A stretch of DNA of 13,056 nucleotides from JACZQZ01 sp046756945. Its GTDB lineage: Bacteria > Pseudomonadota > Alphaproteobacteria > Rhodospirillales > 2-02-FULL-58-16. Positions 12,113 to 13,056 of this stretch are shown piece by piece. The stretch's first letter is position 1. The number at the start of each line of letters is the position of its first letter. The stretch spans positions 1-13,056 of the forward strand of contig JBHHXI010000087.1 of NCBI GenBank assembly GCA_046756945.1, given 5' to 3'. Below the pieces are notes generated by a model. It worked only from the letters and a program-made list of their open reading frames with translations. It searched no databases and was not told the origin of the DNA. Made by a program: the position numbers and the translations under genes.

Positions 12113-12856
12113 TCAGACTTCGTCACGCCGCCGGCGCCATTCCTGGGCTTCCGCATATTTCTCGCCAAGGTACGACATCTGTTCGACGACGACGATTTCG
12201 GCGGCATCGGGATCCCGCGCCCGGACAGCCTCATAGAGGCGCTGGTGTTGGCTTACGATGAGTTTGCGTTCACGGAAACGGTACACAACCATGTTCGCGA
12301 TCGGTTGCAGCGCTTCGATTACGGAAACCATGACGAACCGCAACACAGGATTGCCGGTCGCATCCACCAGCGCGCGATGGAAACGCACATCGGAAGCGCA
12401 AAACTCGACGTCCGTAATATCCATATCCTTTTGGATTTCGAGTTCAGCCGCCATGGCGGCCAGATGCAACTCCTGCCGGTGTTCCGCGGCAAGGCGGCAA
12501 CAGATCGATTCCATTTCACGGCGCGCTTCGGTGATTTCATTGAGAGTGAAAGCGCCCATGCTGACCATAAGCGCCGCCGTGTTCGCCAGGAACGACCAGC
12601 TTTCCTCCTCGCTTGGCCTGTTGACGAAGGTTCCACCCGACGGTCCACGCCGGGAACGGACCAGATTTTGCGCTGCCAGGCGCTTCAGAGCTTCGCGGAT
12701 GGTGGGACGTGAAACGCCGAACTTTTGTGCCAGCTCCTCTTCGGTGGGCAGCCGTTCATCGATTTTAAGACGCCCCTCGAGGATCGCATCGCGAATGCTC
12801 TTGGCTATCTGCTTCGCCAAGCTGTCGGTGATCTGCAGTTCGTATTGGATCCCCAT
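12113..12856 (-). CDS. GntR-family (FadR/FCD subfamily) transcriptional regulator
   Basis: This 247-aa regulator has an N-terminal winged helix-turn-helix (about 11-79): IRDAILEGRLKIDERLPTEEELAQKFGVSRPTIREALKRL, then LVRSRRGPSGGTFV. The C-terminal helical FCD ligand-binding domain covers about 105-235. Metal- and ligand-site residues of FCD domains are visible as Asp156 and His160 (SDVRFHRALVDATGN) and His204 (SQHQRLYEAVRARD). The last expected His (M-x-x-H-L) appears to be replaced in QMSYLGE, probably by Tyr229. FCD regulators usually sense small carboxylic acids or related metabolites and repress adjacent catabolic or transport genes. Its position at the head of the liv-GMC cluster, on the same strand, suggests it controls that operon. 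An AAGGTGG Shine-Dalgarno supports ATG 12856. Confidence 0.92.
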   Translation of the reverse strand: MGIQYELQITDSLAKQIAKSIRDAILEGRLKIDERLPTEEELAQKFGVSRPTIREALKRLAAQNLVRSRRGPSGGTFVNRPSEEESWSFLANTAALMVSMGAFTLNEITEARREMESICCRLAAEHRQELHLAAMAAELEIQKDMDITDVEFCASDVRFHRALVDATGNPVLRFVMVSVIEALQPIANMVVYRFRERKLIVSQHQRLYEAVRARDPDAAEIVVVEQMSYLGEKYAEAQEWRRRRDEV

Positions 12857-13056
12857 TATTCCACCTTCTTTTTGCTCCCCGTCCTTGCCGCCACCAGGAC
12901 CCGAGGTTGGCTCGCGATTCCCCTGTTACACCGGGTTCTCCCCGCCAACCGCGGAAAATTCCATATTCGTTTGACAAATAGCAGAATATAAAAATGTCGT
13001 AAATATGGAAATTCGCTCGGCACCGCTATACCCGGGACCAGACCCGGGACCAGACC
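12857..13056 (-). promoter_or_regulatory. Presumed gntR promoter/operator region
   Basis: No ORF is convincing here. An AT-rich segment (about 12955-13015) in otherwise GC-rich DNA holds an inverted repeat TTCCATATT (12959-12967) / AATATGGAA (13002-13010) with a 34-nt spacer. Within that spacer is a short palindrome TTTGACAAA (12970-12978) that could be a GntR-type half-site pair. Reading toward gntR, a weak TTTCCA...TATTCT pair is possible but unconvincing. This is the likely site of gntR autoregulation. Confidence 0.4.
13031..13056. repeat. 12-bp tandem repeat running off the right edge
   Basis: CCCGGGACCAGA occurs twice in perfect tandem (13031-13042 and 13043-13054), and the next two bases (CC) start a third copy. 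The total number of copies cannot be seen. Confidence 0.7.

Noticed and set aside
10808..12712. A 634-codon open frame on the plus strand opposite the binding-protein gene, small ORF and gntR
   Set aside because: It is antisense to two clearly recognised genes, shows no domain, and long antisense frames are common in GC-rich DNA.
12971..12992. TTGACA ... TATAAA as a plus-strand promoter
   Set aside because: The spacing is only about 10 nt and no plus-strand gene follows within the window.

Overview
The window looks like chromosomal DNA from a GC-rich alphaproteobacterium, probably of the Rhodospirillales type. This is inferred from heavy G/C use at third codon positions, the alphaproteobacterial-style Zur/ZnuABC set and an amino-acid-type (HAAT) ABC operon with an FCD-type GntR regulator. 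The species cannot be named from the sequence. No rRNA, tRNA, CRISPR array, transposase or phage gene is visible.

Left part (1-1515): a molybdate-binding protein gene (modA, minus strand) runs off the left edge. It is divergent from a small PilZ-domain gene at 1083-1445 (plus strand). The pilZ gene converges on hisI, with a GC-rich hairpin between them.

Zinc block (1516-5188): znuA and hisI are read leftward and overlap by 4 nt (ATGA). zur, znuC and znuB are read rightward and overlap by 8 nt at each junction. The two arms diverge from a short AT-rich region containing a near-consensus Zur box (2947-2963). Zinc-bound Zur should therefore repress the periplasmic zinc binder, the ATPase, the permease, Zur itself and, unusually, the histidine-biosynthesis enzyme HisI. 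The tail of zur is encoded by two strong GC hairpins lying directly in front of the znuC ribosome binding site.

Right part (5204-12856, all minus strand): reading leftward, a GntR/FCD regulator is followed by a possible 66-residue small ORF with a near-ideal Shine-Dalgarno. Next come a Tat-exported LivJ-like binding protein, the permeases LivH and LivM, the ATPases LivG and LivF, and a GMC-family FAD alcohol dehydrogenase. This reads as a regulated uptake-and-oxidation operon: the transporter brings in an unidentified small organic compound, the GMC enzyme may oxidise a hydroxyl group on it, and the GntR protein probably senses it. This half looks less GC-rich than the zinc block.

The last 200 nt (12857-13056) hold the presumed gntR control region, an inverted repeat and the start of a 12-bp tandem repeat that leaves the window.
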